Below are positions 19,645 through 32,256 of a DNA stretch of 64,000 nt, piece after piece. Location: contig NC_064677.1 of assembly GCF_023278565.1 (NCBI RefSeq), forward strand, positions 7,130,001-7,194,000, read 5' to 3'. The notes under the pieces are model-generated. The model saw only the letters and a list, made by a program, of their open reading frames with translations, was not told the DNA's origin and searched no databases. The stretch is from Colletotrichum lupini (Eukaryota > Ascomycota > Sordariomycetes > Glomerellales > Glomerellaceae). The stretch's first letter is position 1, and each line of letters opens with the position of its first letter. Position numbers and translations under genes: made by a program.

Positions 19645-22600
19645 CGGCAGACTACAAGAGGCACTCTGCCAAAACACTTTTTTTATATATTAAAATAGAA
19701 ATCGTATTTTATAGTTACCCTACTACTTAGCATAGGGTCTAGACTAGTATAATAATTTATAAATAGGGGTTATAAAGATTTATAACTTAAGAAATACTTT
19801 AATTTTATAATATATTAAACTATATAATAATATATAAAATTATATAATATCGTGCCCTAATATAAAAGTTTTTCTTTTTTTTATAACTTTATTATAGAAA
19901 TAACTACTATTTTTTACTATTTTATAAATAAAAATTACTCTTTACTTAAGTTATTAAATTAATAACTCGCTTATAAATATTATAATATAAATTTATAATA
20001 ACTTTTAGTTTTTATATAAAACGTTACTAAACTAATTAACTTTATAATACCTCTTTATAAAGCTATTTTAAAATAATTAATTAATAATAATACTTATATA
20101 AGCTCTACCCTTTTTATATAATAAGAACGTATAAACGTATAAGCTTTAATATTAATAAAATCTCTTTTTATAAACTTAAAAAAATAAGAACGAAGTATTT
20201 AATAAATAAAAAAAGAGCTAAAGTAATTATTAATAATTATTATCTTTATTATATTATATAATATATCCTTTTTCAAAAATAAACTTAACGGTTTCTAAAT
20301 AACGACTTATATTAATATCTAAGTTATTAAAAAGTTTATTAAAAAAGTTTAGTTTAATTACTTCTTAACGTTTATTTTATATTAAAATATAATACGATTT
20401 ATTATTTTATATTTTATAATAAACTAATAAATTCTTTTAATAAAGTAAATAGTATTTTTAATTAATATAAAGAATTTTTATAATATTTTAAAATATTATA
20501 AAGTAGTATATAAAGTTATAAGTTTAAAAAGATTCTTGTTTTAAACCTCCGATCTTATATAAAAAAAAAAATTACTAACTTTTTATTATTTCTTAAACTA
20601 AAATTAAGTTACTAATTATTAAACCTTAATTAATAAAAAAGGGAAAAGGTCGTATAAAGCTAATTATAACTAAAACTTTAGGCAAAACGACGTATAGAAA
20701 TATTTTAAAATTGAAATCTTTTAATCTTTATTTAACTTATATAATACTGCCCTATAGTTTACTAAGTAAAGTAACTTCTAATTAGAGCTTATTATATATA
20801 TACTATTTTAAATAAATACGAAAATATTAATATACTTTAAAATAAGAATAATTAGCCTTATTAAACTTCGTACTTTTAACTAATATAATTAAGGAGCCCT
20901 TAATAATTAAGGTATAAATTTATAAAGTAGCTTAAAAAAGATATACGTTTAGATTATTATTATTTTAAATAGTATTGGATAATTATTAAACTTAATTTTA
21001 GTTAATTAGTTATATAAAGTTTTATATAGTTCGTAATATAAGTTAATAATATAGTTATTATAACTAATTAAAAATAATATAAGGGTAACCTTTTTAATAA
21101 TAAATTCGATAAGAGTTCTAAATTTATATAAAGTTAATAAAATTAGAACGAATTAGTAATATATATATAAATAGAAGTATAATTTAGTTAAAGAGTATAT
21201 TTATATAGAATAGCCCTTAGAACTTAAATAATTCAAAATATTCTTATAAACGTAAGTATACTTATATATACTAAGATATATATTACTTACTTATTAATAT
21301 ATTAATTTATTTTAATAAAAACGATTTTACTAACTCTTAATCTTAATATTATAAATATTTTTATTAAAGATTTAGTAATTATAGAATATAATTAAACTTT
21401 TTATTATTAAATAGTATTATAAAAGGTAATAATAAATACTAAATATAAGAACGGTTTTTTTTCTTTAGTTTAAACAAACTTATAACAATATAAATCCCCG
21501 TTATTAAATAATAATAAAGTATTATATAAGTATATTCCGGGATATATAAGTAAAAACCCCTATATAGAAGTATATAATAAACTATAAATAAATATTAATA
21601 CTAATATAGATCTTAAATCTAAATAGTAAAAGCTTATTATATATATTTAAAAACTAAATATAATTTAGTCTAGGAGTTATAAACCCTTTATAATAATACC
21701 TTATTTTACTTAACCGATTTTAAACTTATTGTAAAAAGGTTTTATAATATATAAAATAAAGTTTATCTTAGCTAATAATATAAGCTTATTAGTAAACTTA
21801 TATATAAAAATACTTTTTACTATACCCTTTAATACGGTAAATAACTTTTAATATATTAAAAAAGAACTTTTTTAATTATTATTATATAATTACGAGCTAT
21901 TTTAGTATTTATTATTACCAAAACTAATTTTATTAACGAAGTATTAATAATCCTATAGCCGTAATTATAAATCCTTTAGATTAGAGTTAAAAAAGAATAT
22001 TTTTATTATTTAAGTATTATTAAAAAAATAATTCTTAAATACGAATTAATAAATCCTTAAAAAAGACCGTACGCTCTTCTCGTTATAAGTCCTATTTTAT
22101 AAATTAACGTTTAAAAGTTCGCTTTATAATTTTAATATTAAAAACTATTAAAAAATATATAATAATTATATTATAAGTTTAATTATTTTTTAACTTTATA
22201 ATAATTATCGTTTAATAAAATAAAAGATTAATACATAGTCGTACTATTTTAAAAAAGTAATAATATATAAAATAAAAAACTAAAAAAGAAATTTTAAATA
22301 AGGAGTAAATATTTATATGTAATTATAATAATATATAGGGGTATCTTTTTATTTATAAGGTTTTATAAATATATATATAAAAATATAAACGCTTATAAGG
22401 ATTTATAATACTAAAAAAAATAGAAAAGTATATAATAATAATATAAAATAAATAAAAGTTCTATAATTTTATTAAAAACGCTAAACTTTAGGGAGAGCTT
22501 TTAGATAGTTAATTATAGCCTTTTATAAGCTAAACTAAGCGTATATACTCTAATTTATAACTAATAAGTACCCTATAACTCCATAAGGGCCTTATTACTT

Positions 22601-24239
22601 AAGTATTAAGCCTAACTATACTATATCCTAATATATACTTATATAAACTCTTATATTATATTATATAAAAATATTAAATTAATTATTCCTTATTTAAAGT
22701 TTATATAAGTTAATAACGCTTTTTATAATCCTATATATTATTATATATACCCTATTTATTATTTTTAGCTTATTTAGCTACTTATTTAAGGGCTTTTATT
22801 ATTATATAGAGGTATATAGTAAGGATAGTATTTAGAGACTTAAATAGAGCGCTAATACGGACTTTATTACGACTTTTATAATTATAACTGTACTTAACGA
22901 CTTTAGTAAGTATATTATAAGTTAGTACGAACTATTAATAAGCTATAAGTAAATATAAAGTAATATAAGGTAACGTATAAATAATAATAAAACGCATAAT
23001 AAGCGTATACTTATATATAGTAAATATATAGTTATAATTAAAGTAGCCCTTATTTATAAAAGTAACGTAATTAGTAAAAATGCCTTTATTAGTTTTATAA
23101 TAAGTATACGACTTAGTACTAGTCTTAGCGTTATTATATATAGTTATTTAAATAGTATTAGTAGTTTAAGTACGAGTTATAGTAATATTTAGGGGTATAT
23201 AATAGCTATTTTTAGTAATTTTAGAGTTAAGTTTAATTTAATACTAGGGCTAGATTATATAGGTTGGTATAATAATATTAAATAATATAAAGTAATATAT
23301 ACTAACTTATATAATACTAAGGTTATAAATTTAGTAAAAAGTCTTTAAAAAGAAAGATAAAGAGCTTATAAATAATATAAGAATTTATATAATAAAGAAA
23401 CTATTATATAAAAATATATATATTAATAAGGAAGTAAGAGGTTATTTTATAGAACGTAAGGTTATTAAAGTACTACGTAGGTTAGTATACGGGGACTGTT
23501 AGGAGTTATATACCCTTAATATAGGCTAAAATACTATATTAAGCGCTTATTATAAATATTATACTACGTACGCGATTATTAAAAAAGGAAGTGTCCTATA
23601 TAAAATTATTAGTATATATACGTAAATAGTTAATATTAAAAAAAAAGTAAATAAAAAGAATTAAATTATAAATAGGTATATACGCGTAATTATACTTATA
23701 ATTACGCGTATATTAGCCTAAAAAGAAGTATAATTACTAATTAGTAAAAATTATATTAGTAATTACGTATAAAATTACTTAATTATACTTAATTAATATT
23801 TCTAATTAGTAAATTGCGAATATTATATTTATAATTACGTATATAATTAGGTAATAATAAAAAAAGTAAAGTAAAAAAGGGTATAAAGTATAATAAAGCG
23901 AATTATAGTTACTAATAAATAACTATAGGGGCGTAAGCGGATTACTTACTTTACTTAAGGAATATTAAGTTAGTTAAAAAAAAGGGAAATTAATTAGTAA
24001 TAGAAATTAATAAAGAGGATATGCCCCTTAGCTACCTTATTTTTATTAAATAATATAACCGCCCTTATATAACTATTATTACTTACGGTTATAAGTAATT
24101 TTTTATAATAATATACGGGATTTATTATAATATTTATTTATATATATAAAAAAGTCGCGCTATTAATGCCTAAAATTTATAGTAGCCGTAGGTCTATTAA
24201 AAAGAACGGTTTTGGCGGAGTGCCTCTTGTAGTTTGCCG
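19645..24239. mobile_element. RIP-degraded terminal-inverted-repeat DNA transposon, ~4.6 kb
   Basis: The ends are inverted copies. The left end reads TACGGCAGACTACAAGAGGC ACTC and the right end, reverse-complemented, reads TACGGCAAACTACAAGAGGC ACTC; similarity runs on through GCCAAAAC for about 42 bp. Both ends are bordered by CTCTC (19638-19642 and 24242-24246), with TA at 19643-19644 and 24240-24241. The duplication is therefore either CTCTC with TACGGC termini, or TA with CGGC termini as in Tc1/mariner. The interior is extremely AT-rich, almost free of CA and TG dinucleotides and has no open frame. The transposase class cannot be read directly. A cluster of short inverted repeats lies near the right end. 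Confidence 0.75.
23678..23713. repeat. Perfect 17-bp-arm palindrome inside the TIR element
   Basis: The left arm ATATACGCGTAATTATA (23678-23694) and its exact reverse complement (23697-23713) are separated by CT. Related TAATTA/AATTACG words recur over the next 150 bp (23725-23860). The arrangement resembles subterminal repeats near a transposon end. Confidence 0.7.
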
Positions 24240-24241
24240 TA

Positions 24242-26796
24242 CTCTCGATAGATTTGGAGACGTGCCGCACGCCCATGTCCAACGGCAAAATGCCGAATAA
24301 TACCGGGTTCACGCACTCACCACCAGCGCTACGACCGGGACCCTGGAGTGACCCTAGAAAACGTTGCGACCTAGAGGACTAGACTGTGCAGCCAGCAAAT
24401 TAACCGGCCATTCTTCCAACATCCTGGTGATCGGTCCAATTTGAACGAGTGAATTTTATGGAGTTCGATGAGCGTTGGTGGGGGAAGGTGGGAGCGGTTG
24501 GTTGTGAGGAGCCCCAGCGCACTTCGCGACATCTGACATGCAAGGGTCGAAAACACACCATCCCGGGCCCCCTTCGCCAGTCACGATGCGGCAGGTGGCT
24601 TCTTCGTCACTCCCATCATCCGATCGACCGTTGATTTTCATATGTACCTCGAGATATTTTGATGATCTTGGCTTTGCCACCGGACCCAAGCGCGTCGAGG
24701 TTGGATGGAGTACCAATGGGGTAACGGGGCGAGCCTTCAGAATGCAGCAACGATGGCCGATAGATAATAGGAGTCTGGTATGCGTTCTCACACAGCTTCG
24801 AAGCGAGACATCCAACAAATTGCTAACAACTGGACAAAGGAGTAACCCGATAGTATTGAACTCGTCATATTCAAGAATTGGAGACTCCGGACAGTGTTGC
24901 CCCTACCGTGGACTGATGTGATTCTTTTTTGTCATCTCGGCGTGGCTGATGAGTTGGCGATGACGGCGGAGAATGGCTTGACACAGTGCTCGGGAGCGGC
25001 ATATCACGTTCTTGATTGGCTCCCGGATTTAGCATGGTGTAGATGGATCTCAACCAACCTAAGCCAAGTCTCGGCTAAACCTACTACCAAATATGCTGAG
25101 CCACAGAGGCTCACGCATCGAGTTCAAAAGCCGTCTGGGATATTCACTTGCTTACTAACTTAGGCAACAATCTAACTTGAAGTATAAGTGAATGACAAAC
25201 GTTGAGTACAAAAAGCAATAGAACCCTGAATTGGCACCGTAGTTCTGTGCAAAGAGAAGGTGAGCTACGAAACAGGTTTGTCGGGACTTGTCTCGCGAAT
25301 GATTAAAGCCTTAAACAAATTTGATGAGGTGGCGTTCACAAGAAAAACAAACTGAACTTTCCGAAAGGAAACCTAGTTTCATTTGCCAGTCTTCCCTAGC
25401 TTTGACTCAAAGGCGGCTTAATTGCCATCCTTAATTGCCATCCAGGAGATTGAGGTCTATCAAGGGACAGTCAATGCTACACGTGAAGAAGATTACATCA
25501 CAAAGTTAACTAATTCGAGGGCAGTCGGTACCTCCCAACTAAGGTAGTCATCTCTATTCAATAGCAAGTTGAGTGAGATGACAAGCCCCTTGAATGTCGA
25601 GTCTCATATATAAGATGGTGACATCATGATAAGAGACAAACGAGCGGACTCATGCAAGACAATGATATCCCGAGTGTTCCCAACTGGGTCTAGATTGAAC
25701 ACAGAGTTTCGAGAATTCAAAGTGTTCTACTTCTATATGACTTTTGCCTAGCCCTATGATAGACATCGCAATCATTCTGTCCCGTATCCTATGCACTGTT
25801 CGCGAGGCATGTCTGGGAAGCTCTTGCAGAGGCTGTGACCCTACCCAGGTGAAAGGCGTAGCCACTCAAGCCCTGGAAATCGTGAGTCTTGGAGAATTTA
25901 TTGCAAAATCATTGCACTATTCAATAGAGCATTGTGGTATGTGCAAAAAGGTTCAATCTGGACGTTGAAGTCATGAGAAAGGTGTGATACTGATGAAACA
26001 AGGTGATTGTCAATTGCAGCCGCGTTTGAATGAATCACATCAGGTACCTACGCTATGAATTGCTTTCGTTTCACCTGAACCTTTGATATGAGAACCCAGC
26101 AGATAGTTCAGGGGGTAGAAAACATGTGCTACAGACGCAAGCTGCAGTACACGGAACCCGGGGTGTAAATTTTGGCTGCAAACCCTGCTGTTACTGTTGC
26201 GAGTATATAAAGAGATAAGTATAAGAGAAGCAGATCAAGACGGCAAGCTTTGTTCATCAGTGAAACATTGCACCGAGCATGATTCTCTTCAGATGAAGAG
26301 GCAATACTAAACCTCTTAATTTCAACGCATATTCATTATGAAGTGTTGATATGTATCGTGCATGTATGACTCGAGAGCACCTCAGGAAACATGGTGATAC
26401 GCACTTTCGACTAAAACTACTTTGACTTAGGAGTTAAATTTCGTCACAATATGGTATGAGAATGTCCGATGATCTAATCTAAAAGTCCTTGGCCCGTCAC
26501 ACCAATTATTTCTAGCAAGAATCTGGGTGCTCAGAATGGGCTTTTGAGAATACTTGAAGTGTCTAAGATATTCTATTAAGACGCCTAAGTAAGTTAGATG
26601 CCGATGAAAACGCTCAAACTCAAATGTCTAAAGATGCTTGCTAAGTGCATGTGATATAAGAAATGTCGGTACTGGTGAGCCAAGTACCTTTATCTCAATG
26701 AGACTAGAAGAGACCAATGTCAATCGGAACAAAGATTAAGCTGAAGGTGCAGGTGGTATGCTTCCAATCTATTATCGGCTCATAGAGATCAAAAGT
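24242..26796. other. Intergenic region, 2.5 kb, no gene seen
   Basis: Composition is normal, not RIP-like. Short overlapping frames at 24371-25163 have no recognisable motifs or splice context. From about 25160 to 26750 the DNA is rich in stops in all frames. It contains the 3' flank of the ACS permease. Confidence 0.45.
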
Positions 26797-28503
26797 CTAT
26801 TCGGCGTTAGGAACTGAGGCCGGCGCCGTGACACCTTCTTCGTCTCTCTTGGTGATTCCCTCCTTCTTCTTGTCTCGCTTGTACAAGAAGGCCACCGTAG
26901 CGGTGATCAGTGCTTGGGCACCGAAAGCAACAGTCGAGAAAATGAAGCCCTTCTTGAATTTGGGCGAATCAACTTGAGGGTACGTCAGGATCGGAACCCA
27001 GGCATTAAAGGCATAGCCCAGCGAGTTCATGATTCCTATGACAATTGCACGCTCCTCGGCATCGGCGCCGCAAATCTCGTTCGTCCAGCTCATGCTGAGT
27101 GGTCCGTACGGTACGGAAGCGCGCTGGAGAAGGAACGCAAACCACTTCAACCCGTCTGGTACATTCCAGATGGCGAGGATCAAGGCAGCGAAACCACCGA
27201 GGAAGGTGGATATTGACATGACGCTGGCACGATGGCGGATCGCGTCGGAGAGGATGGCGAATGACACCGTAAGGACCAGTTGAATAGCTGAAGCCGCCGT
27301 TGGAATGATATTCTGATACCTATGTTAGCTACGTGATACCATAGACCAACCATGAGCAAAGTCAACTTACAATCTTCTCCACAGACTCGCCCTTGGATTT
27401 GAGCCAGAGAGAGAAGGGATTCACACTGCTGGAAGGCCCAATATTGATGAAGATGATGTACAGAATGGTCAGAAAGTAGACGTGCCAGCGACCAAAGATT
27501 CGCTTGAACGCAGAACGGCCCAATTTGGTTCGCGGAGCACGTCCGACACTCTCCATCCGCCTGCGGGCAAGTTCACGGTCCTAGGTGATTGTTAATAACT
27601 GCGGTCCCTCAAAATTAGTGAAGTTGGTTTCACTCACATTCTCAGTCAAGTAGAATGCTCGTGTATTCTCCGGGAGATCGGGCAGGAAAAAGTATCCAGC
27701 AATGCAAATTGGCAGACTGATGATTCCATCCATGATCTGTAAGTCGGAGGCCGAGTCAGCACGCGGTTTCGCAGGAGTCGTCTCCACCAAAGCACGCCAT
27801 ATGGGATCGAGGGGGTGCTTACAAATAGCCACTTCCAACCTGCTAAGCCATGGACGCCGTTGAGTCCCTTATAGACGCCAGCTTGCAAATAGCCCGAGAA
27901 CATGCTCGCCGCAGCCGAAGAGGCGTGGAAGATGCAGGCTCGCTTGCCGAGCTCGGAGGGCTTATACCAGGAGCCCAGGATCGTGTGAGCGGCCGGATAA
28001 AAGATTGACTCTGCCAAACCCACGAAGAAGCGAATTGCAATGACGTGGTTTGAGGTCTTTGCTGCCGCCAGACAGAACGTCAGAACTGTCCAGAGAAGCT
28101 CACAGGAAGGCACCCAGATGGACGGGCGGACTTTTGTGAGAACGATCTGCGAGGGGATCTGGCCCACGACGTAGCCGACAGTCCACGCTGTGTCGATGAG
28201 ATTGATCTCGTTCCCGTTCATTGCGAGATCTTCCTTCATGCCGCTGACGAAAGCATTGCTGATGTTCGTCTGGTCGAGGTTTTTGATAAAGTAGCCGAAG
28301 CTCAGCATCGTTATCAAAAAGACGTCGAGCTTCTGGATGAATACGCGCTCCTCCTGCGATCGGCCCGGCTCGTAGTCCCAGATATAAGACCACCATGGCG
28401 CTTTCTTCTTCTCGAGTACTGCAGAGTTTTGTCCGTCTGAAGAAAACTCGTCCACCGTTACTCCCTTGGGAGACGCGGACGCGTATTCCTGCTCTGACCC
28501 CAT
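26797..28503 (-). CDS. MFS anion:cation symporter (ACS / Dal5 allantoate-permease type), ~501 aa
   Basis: Minus-strand exons: 27823-28503, 27638-27736, 27371-27580 and 26797-27312, all introns in phase 0. I use ATG 28501-28503 (MGSEQEYAS) because the longer frame begins only with GTG after an in-frame TAA; an additional 5' exon is possible. Family marks include the N-terminal QKLDVFLITMLSFGYFIKNLDQTNISNAF before TM1, with the NLDQTNISNAFVSGM motif, then VGQIPSQIVLTKVRPSIWVP in TM4-5. Next come RFFVGLAESIFYPAAHTILGSWY and the AGWKWLFIMDGIISLP join, spliced exactly. The tail is charged (KRDKKKEG). ACS permeases import organic anions such as allantoate, nicotinate, pantothenate or other vitamins across the plasma membrane. 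The substrate is not readable here. Confidence 0.88.
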
Positions 28504-30459
28504 GCCGAGCAGAGGTGAGAGCTCTAGTGAATCCGTAGGGTTAGTCACTTACAACGGAAAGACAGAGAGCAGCTCAACAGATGGTGAATTGAACAGCCGC
28601 AACTTTCAAAACCACAACGTCTTCTAATTTTGGGGGATCCCGTACCTGATTTATGTATCTCGCTTCCTGATAAACTGGCCATCGCGCTACGCTAAGGGAG
28701 GTTTCAAGTTGGCCACAATCTCACGGATACTGGAGAACTGCCCAGATAACACTCTGGGAGTCGTGTGGGTTACAACGGGGTCCGATGCTTGATGATGTGC
28801 TGCGAAGCGCTGATGATTCGCTACCCCTTGGCGTGGGGTGTGTCGCCATCGCGGGGTCCAGTGTCGTGATTCGGCCGCCGCTGCCTCAAAAGCGCCCTCA
28901 ACGCCGTCCATCTTCTCTGTGCAAGGTGTCTTAGCATCGGAGTCTTGCCGACTAGACTCTTCCTATTGCCAGGGAGACAATGTAGGTGTCAATCTCATTA
29001 CTTACTTTATTCGATCCCGCGGAGCACTGCCGATACGGAACATTATTCCCGGCAGTTAGCTACTAGTGACGGATGGCTCCGTTGGACATTGTCGCATTGC
29101 AATCTCGTTACGAAGAAGAGCGAGATGAATCGGAATAGTATACTGAAGCCTAGCTCTCGCACTTATGGCACATCGCTTCGGAAGACCGAACGGCACCGGT
29201 GGACGTTTGACGGGCTGGACGCCGGTCCTGTCCCACAAGGGCCGGGCTTCCGGATTTTGTGTGCCCCATAATTGACTCCCGGTCTTGGGGACGATGCATG
29301 CGCCATGCCCTCAGTGCCCCTCCCGGATACGGTACCGGCCCGTCGGGTCGTTACGTAGTCGAGGAGTTCCGAGCCCGCTCGTCGGGATTAGCACCCCAGA
29401 AGGCTTGAGAAGTGATTCTACTGGGTTGACACCTACACGTTGGTGCTTTGGGTTAGTTGCCTTGGCTGCAGATTTGCACGATATCTCGACATGGCCAGCA
29501 AAATACCTGTAAGCCAGCCGACAAGTGGGCGGACGGCATGCTTTTCAACTTTCTGTGACTGCCGCCCATACTTTTTAGCATCTGTGGTTGCTCAAGGCTT
29601 CATTCATGTGTTGCTTCAAAGATCTCGCTCCTTTGCTGTGATGCTCCGCTCTGATGCTCTTCGTCAACAGGGTCAACAGGCACTGTACTGAGTTAGAAAG
29701 ATGACATGCCACGAAACTGGTGCTGGAAACCCGAAATTAGAGGGCTATTGTTCGGCGAGATCGTGCCCGCAGGAATGTGTGAGGATGATTATGAGCTGGA
29801 TTTCGTGAATTCTGTCCTACTAGAAGAATCAGTTGCTTGTAATTCTAGTAGCGTCGACGTAGGTGAATTCTTTAGGCCGTTGGATCATTCCAGCCATAAT
29901 TGCGTATATCTGGTGTAAGTACGGTTGAGTGGGAAGTATATAACAGATGTGTGAGCTGTTCGAGATGTTCTTGATAATGCGTTGATGACCGTGTCGTATG
30001 GGAAGAAATGGAAGACGGAGATGCGTATATACGAAGTGCATTATTAGACTTGATATTGGTAAGTGTATAGTTGGTGATAGACTCGCGCTCTAGCCTATGC
30101 ACGACCTACTTCGAGAGTTCAAATTGGCCAAATCGCGCTGCATATCTACGGTTTCGGGATCATGTATAGACCGGCTGAAGTAAAGTAAAATATGTAACTA
30201 TCAGATCTATGCATGTTCAATTGAACAAGACGAAGAAAAGGCCAAAAGGGAAAAAATAAGAAAAAATACATAAAAAGGCATTGTTCCAACATTGACGACA
30301 AGTGACGTCCTTAGAGAAATGTGTGAATAATAAAATCAATATGGATTAGACGGGAACAAGAAGGGCATTATATATTCGACTGGGTATGGATGAAGGATAG
30401 ACCAAGGCTTCATGGGGAGCCGTAATGTAGCTACTTTGCCACTTAGATGCAAAGAAAGG
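28504..30459. other. Intergenic region, ~2 kb, no convincing gene
   Basis: This separates the ACS permease start from the 3' end of the interrupted sugar permease. Short frames on both strands lack motifs. Bases 30235-30275 are A-rich (GAAAAAATAAG-like). Promoter elements for the ACS permease must lie in the 28504-28700 part; I can identify none with certainty. Confidence 0.4.
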
Positions 30460-32074
30460 CTATGAATATGCAAGCCAACCATGCCAAGCATTTCTCATTC
30501 GTTCTGCCCTCGATACTGATATGTACGCAGTATTAGCGAGTCTGTCCTGCAATTCTTTGAACTTGGCCGTAGGAGCCCCTTTGTCAAAAAGTAAGTCTAG
30601 CTCAAGATACGACAGCTTCTTTGTCTCAGGTAGTCGAAAATAGCACCAAATAAGACACAAGAGAGCCGTGATCGCGTAAACCAGACAAGATTTACCAGCC
30701 AGGTTCCAAGCGGTTGGGTTCAGAAGCTGTGGCGCAATAACGTTGTTGATGATGGTGAAGACATTGTAGACTACCCTCGCCAGGGCAACGGTCTTGACTC
30801 TCAGACGTGTTGATGGAATTTCTGCCACGATAACATAACAAGCTGGACCGATGGTCATGTTGTAAGTAAAGGTCATCAAAATGATAAGAGAGCCGAGGGC
30901 CCAATTCATTGAAGGATGACCGTCCAGAACAATCGATAGGATACCACCAATGGTAAGGATGATGACTGCCGCTATCAACCCAGCAAGGTAAAGCCTACGC
31001 CGGCCAATCAGTGATAGCAACATCCAGGATATCATACCGCCAATGATGCCGAGACCATACATTCCTGTGGCGAGACTGAATGATTTGGAGGATTCGAAGC
31101 CAGCTTGTTCCAAAAAATAAGGAGCATATCCAGTCAGGGTGGCGCCGCACAAGGCTTGACAGGACCACGTCATGCAGCAAACTTCAGTCCTGCGTCGGTT
31201 CGAACCTTTGAACAAATCAAAGAAGCTTGCGCCACCATAGCCCAATTTTTTCTCTGTCGCGTTAACATGCTGCATAACAGCGAGCGTATCGTCGATATTG
31301 AGGTTCTTGCCGCTTGTGAGTCTTTGCAGCGAATGTCGTGCTTCTGAGAGTCTTTCGTGTCGGACTAGCCACCCTGGTCACAAGTAGTCAATAAATAGCC
31401 AAACTTGTTTAAACCTATTTGGATGTCTCTTACAAGGACTTTCCGGGGCAAAGTAAACGACAAAGAGCAATGGAAGCGCCCAAGCCCATTGTAGCGCAAA
31501 TGGTAACCGGTATGACCATTGGGATGTGTTGTCGATGAGTGATCTCAGAATACCAGTGCCCAGTAGCTGGCCAATGAGCCAACACATATTCATATTGCTG
31601 AGAACGACGGCTCGTACAGCTGAAGGCACAATCTCAGCAGCGTAAGTCGCCCCCAAGGTCTGGATGACTCCCCATGATAGGCCTGATGTTGGAGTTGTAA
31701 GCTGAAAGACCAAAGCATGTCTGAGTAACCAAGAAATACACCCAAGACGCTTACTCACCACAAAGGGCTTGGGGAGAAAGTAGTACAGCGATGTTCTGAG
31801 CAAAGAAAGCTGGGGAAATGGCTAGGCACAACCATCCAAGAGCAATCATCATCATTTTGCGATACCCGATAGCATAAGTGATGTACCCATGGGCAAGGAG
31901 CCCAATGATCTCACAAGTTACTACAGCATTCTGAATTCCCATCTGCCACAATGGCGAGATCTTATAGTCTTTGTCCTGTATGGAGTTGGCGCCCGGCAGT
32001 CTTAGTTCGCTATATTTGCATCTGAACGAAGGAAACGCAATAAATCTAAAAATAAGCAACTTATTATAAGCCTC
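30460..32074 (-). pseudogene. MFS maltose/alpha-glucoside permease, 3' part (interrupted by copia element)
   Basis: Minus-strand exons: 31759-32074, 31434-31682 and 30460-31373, separated by two normal introns (GTGAGT/CATCAG and GTAAGA/ACCAG). They encode TM2 to the C-terminus of a sugar transporter. Marks include GIQNAVVTCEIIGLLAHGY, the spliced ALCGLSWGVIQTL, TYAAEIVPSAVRAVVLSNMN and PESPWWLVRHERLSEARHS. They continue with GATLTGYAPYFLEQAG and the terminal RLPETKKLSYLELDLLF. These fit the fungal MAL/AGT group of proton symporters for maltose and related glucosides. The frame is free of stops. Bases 32070-32074 are the left copy of the target duplication. Counting one copy only, this piece adds to the 5' piece (39685-40016) to give exactly 602 codons including stop. 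Confidence 0.88.
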
Positions 32075-32256
32075 TATCGTAGAGTCACTATAGGGGTATC
32101 GATATATATAAAAAGAACGGTTATTTATTAAAAATAAGAAATAAGTACGAAGCTCGCTTTAATATAAAAAGTATAAGTAAAGTAGGCCTTAGTAATTATA
32201 TAACCGAGGTTACGTAATATATAATAAGGCTATAAATAGTTAAAGCTATTATAATA
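32075..32256 (-). repeat. 3' LTR of the first copia element
   Basis: It begins TATCGTAGAGTCAC and ends with CTATTATAATA. It matches the LTR at 39503-39684 along its length; nearly all differences are C/T or G/A. TSD GCCTC adjoins at 32070-32074. Confidence 0.88.

Noticed and set aside
19680..24200. Possible intact gene in the AT-rich block
   Set aside because: No open frame of any useful length on either strand; the block is RIP-mutated transposon DNA.
24371..25163. Overlapping frames of 60-127 codons as genes
   Set aside because: They overlap on both strands, share no motif with known families and lack splice context.
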